A DNA stretch of 64,000 bases from Cyclobacteriaceae bacterium (GTDB lineage Bacteria; Bacteroidota; Bacteroidia; Cytophagales; Cyclobacteriaceae). The stretch lies in NCBI GenBank assembly GCA_028278225.1, contig JANQEU010000079.1, forward strand, positions 1 through 64,000, written 5' to 3'. The translations under genes and the position numbers were made by a program. The notes beneath the pieces were generated by a model. That model was not told the DNA's origin and did no database searches. It was given only the letters and a program-made list of their open reading frames with translations. Numbering within the stretch: the stretch's first letter is position 1; every line of letters begins with the position of its first letter. Below, piece after piece: positions 61,786 through 64,000 of the stretch.

Positions 61786-64000
61786 CTATTCGTAATGCAG
61801 GGACTCGGCAGGATTGCTTCGGGCAGCCTTGTAAGCGTGGTAAAATACAGTCAGAAATGCTATAAGAAGCACAACAACTGTTGATATTGCAGGGAATAAG
61901 GCTGTCATCTCTATCCGGAAAGCAAAATCCTCCAGCCATTTGTTCATTAAGTACCACGCCACAGGAGTGCCAAGTATCGCCGCAATCAGCACCAGCAATG
62001 AAAAGTCCCTGGAAGTGAGTTTGACGATGGATGAAACGGAAGCGCCGAGAACCTTTCTTACTCCTATTTCCTTGGTCCGTTGCTGAATGGTAAAAGCTGA
62101 TAATCCGAACAGGCCCAAACACGCAATTACAATGGAAATGAATGCAAAACCGTTGAATAGTTTCCCCATGCGATCTTCATTACTGTAGAATGACGCCCAA
62201 TCCTCATCAACAAAATGATATTCAAAGGGATAGGCCGGCGCAAATTCATTGGATACCTCTTCCATTGCAGCAATAGCGCTCTGAAGTTGTAATCCATTGG
62301 CCCGTACGGTTATATAGCTGTACCAGCCCGGATCATGCATCAGGAGCATGGGCCGTATTTCTGTCCTTGATGAAGAGAAATTGAAATTTTTCATAACGCC
62401 CACGATCTTGCCCACACGATCTCCCCAGAGGGTTATGGTTTTATCGACAGCTTCTTCCGGTGTAAACCCCATTTTCTCCGCCGCTGTTTCGTTGATCATG
62501 TAATTGGAGGTGTCCGTAACAAATCTGGCCTCAAAACTTCTACCCGCTGCCATCTCAAGACCGAGCGTTTCCACATAGGTATTGTCTACCCCGAATGTTG
62601 AGAACAGGATTTTGGTTTCCGGGTCTTTCCCTGGCCAGTCAACGCCCCAGGTTGAGTTTCCAATTCGTAATGGAGAAAAAGCCATGGCCGCAACATTCTC
62701 AATTGCAGGGTTCGAAAGAAGACGTGTTTTGATTACATCATATTTCTCGTCCATATCTTGGTTTATTTCCATATATATCAGTCCGGTTTTGTCATAACCG
62801 GTGTCCTGCGATCTCAGATATTGTAATTGCCGATAGATCACCAGTGTACCGAAAATGATGACAATGGATAAAATAAATTGAAATACCACCAGCACTTTTC
62901 TGAACCTGATTGCGCCTAATCCCGTACGAACAATTCCTTTCAATACCGCTGCCGGCTGATACCTGGTAATGAAGAAGGCTGGATAACTACCCGAAAAAAA
63001 GCCGGTAAACACCACAACGCCCAATATTACCAGGCCCAGGAATTGATCGGGTTGGAAAACAATTTCTTTCTCCGTCACTTCATTAAAATACGGCATAAGC
63101 AGCCAACTCAGACCCATCGCCAATGCGCAGGAAATAGCGGCATATAAAAATGACTCACTCAGGAATTGTACGATAAGATTCTTTTTGTAGGCGCCCACAA
63201 CTTTTCTCAAACCCACCTCTTTTGCGCGTGTGACCGCCTGCGCAGTCGCCAGGTTCATGAAGTTGATACACGCAACAATCAGTATGAAAGCCGCAATGAT
63301 GGAAAATATCTTTATGTAGGTTATCCTCCCGCCTTTTTGCTGCCCATTTTCGAAATTGGAATAAAGGTGTGTTTCAGTGTAAGGTTGCAACCACAGATCA
63401 ATATCATAGTCCTCATCTTCCATCTTCTCCCGGATGATATTTTTGATCTTCCCGTCGAAGGACTGGTAGTTTTCGGGGTCGTGGAGCGTGATGACCGTCC
63501 TCAGGTTGTTGTTACCCCATTTATTGGCCCATGTATTTCGCTCCACGTAATCCACCACGGACAGGAGTGCATGGAAACCTCCGAAGGTAGTATTGTCAGG
63601 CCACGGCCTGAATACACCTGTAACCTTAACATTTTGGCTGTTTCTTACCTTGATCAGCTGACCGACCGCATCCTCTTCACCGAAATACTTACGTGCCAAT
63701 TCATCGGAAATTACTACCGAATATTTATCATCAAGGGCGGTTTCAAAAGATCCTGCAACAATATCAAAGCTGAAGATCCTGAGAAAATCCGGATCAACAT
63801 ACCGCGCCGTTTCATAAAACCTGTTCTCTTCTACTTCAAAAAGCGTTTCCTGCTCCCAGGTAAACCTGGTCACATATTCCACCTCCGCATAGGTCTCTTT
63901 TAAATACGGCCCAAGTGTACCGGGCGTTGATTGGGTAGTTCCAATGCGATCAGCATAATGCTGGAACTCCATAACACGAAAGATCCTGTCTATGTTTTTG
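61786..64000 (-). CDS. FtsX-like ABC permease, N-terminus beyond the window (module 4)
   Basis: At least 737 residues of a further MacB/FtsX-type permease. The open frame passes the ATG at 63972 and continues to the right edge with KNIDRIFRV, matching the DRI-x-RV/ISS segment seen after the first membrane helix in the other modules (for example HDRIVRIS in module 3). So the prefix, first helix and any PadR gene are off the window. Cores contain AKEVGLRKVVGA and TKEIGVRKVLGAS. The C-terminal end is NPAESLHYE, as in the other permeases. Confidence 0.92.
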   Translation of the reverse strand, partial: KNIDRIFRVMEFQHYADRIGTTQSTPGTLGPYLKETYAEVEYVTRFTWEQETLFEVEENRFYETARYVDPDFLRIFSFDIVAGSFETALDDKYSVVISDELARKYFGEEDAVGQLIKVRNSQNVKVTGVFRPWPDNTTFGGFHALLSVVDYVERNTWANKWGNNNLRTVITLHDPENYQSFDGKIKNIIREKMEDEDYDIDLWLQPYTETHLYSNFENGQQKGGRITYIKIFSIIAAFILIVACINFMNLATAQAVTRAKEVGLRKVVGAYKKNLIVQFLSESFLYAAISCALAMGLSWLLMPYFNEVTEKEIVFQPDQFLGLVILGVVVFTGFFSGSYPAFFITRYQPAAVLKGIVRTGLGAIRFRKVLVVFQFILSIVIIFGTLVIYRQLQYLRSQDTGYDKTGLIYMEINQDMDEKYDVIKTRLLSNPAIENVAAMAFSPLRIGNSTWGVDWPGKDPETKILFSTFGVDNTYVETLGLEMAAGRSFEARFVTDTSNYMINETAAEKMGFTPEEAVDKTITLWGDRVGKIVGVMKNFNFSSSRTEIRPMLLMHDPGWYSYITVRANGLQLQSAIAAMEEVSNEFAPAYPFEYHFVDEDWASFYSNEDRMGKLFNGFAFISIVIACLGLFGLSAFTIQQRTKEIGVRKVLGASVSSIVKLTSRDFSLLVLIAAILGTPVAWYLMNKWLEDFAFRIEMTALFPAISTVVVLLIAFLTVFYHAYKAARSNPAESLHYE

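Noticed and set aside
1-64000. tRNA or rRNA genes
   Set aside because: No cloverleaf with a GTTCRANYC-type T-arm or rRNA-like sequence was noticed on reading; a covariance search would be decisive.

Overview
The window is a chromosomal segment that looks like a Bacteroidota bacterium, probably Cytophagales-like. The support is in the genes: an Rnf operon in the order rseC-rnfB-C-D-G-E-A, a DUF5916 outer-membrane barrel, an SMUG2-type (DUF4918) glycosylase, a four-helix-bundle (S23-like) protein, a DUF2461 protein, and several PadR plus large FtsX-like permease pairs. Start codons mostly lack strong Shine-Dalgarno sequences, and two promoters match the Bacteroidota -7 element TAnnTTTG. No rRNA, tRNA, CRISPR array, phage or transposase was found. 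Family-level taxonomy cannot be fixed from this window.

Layout. 1-720: a 14-bp tandem repeat array (15 units at the left edge, about 3.5 more at 670-720) brackets a four-helix-bundle gene. 713-8970, mostly minus strand: a 2OG-Fe(II)/IPNS-like oxygenase, an NSS transporter and a zinc alcohol dehydrogenase, then an S41-like exported protein, a DAACS symporter and a class I aminotransferase, with a plus-strand DUF2461 gene between. 9128-12531: small secreted, lipoprotein and membrane proteins. 12689-17185: a sugar-oxidation block (polyphosphate glucokinase, gnd, zwf, pgl). 17225-20154: the first PadR/permease pair. 20155-22046: an AT-rich, gene-poor stretch with a coiled-coil membrane protein. 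22188-33000: cyclophilin, then a ten-gene minus-strand operon nifJ, DHOD-like, flavodoxin, rseC, rnfBCDGEA. 33160-48675: a mixture of envelope and housekeeping genes (DUF5916 barrel, DUF5615 PIN-like protein, desaturase, ECF sigma factor, DinB, Rieske protein, ABCG-like transporter, DUF3179, SMUG2-like, GH3). 48696-64000: two MBL-fold hydrolases, two more PadR/permease pairs, a TolB/TPR regulator-like fusion, a sterol-desaturase-family protein, a homocysteine methyltransferase, and a fourth permease running off the right edge.

How it works together. The nifJ-to-rnfA operon reads as one electron pathway. Pyruvate (or another 2-oxoacid) is oxidised by the NifJ-type enzyme, electrons go to flavodoxin, and Rnf couples their onward flow to NAD and an ion gradient. 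The NifJ protein lacks the internal two-[4Fe-4S] ferredoxin-like domain that the family normally carries, and a flavodoxin gene sits in the same operon; this is the most interesting enzymological feature seen. The ppgK/gnd/zwf/pgl block makes glucose-6-phosphate and feeds the oxidative pentose phosphate pathway.

The second notable theme is regulatory. The three complete PadR/permease modules carry related paired palindromes of the type TGT-N3-ACA in front of the PadR gene, consistent with autoregulation. No dedicated ABC ATPase accompanies any of the four permeases.
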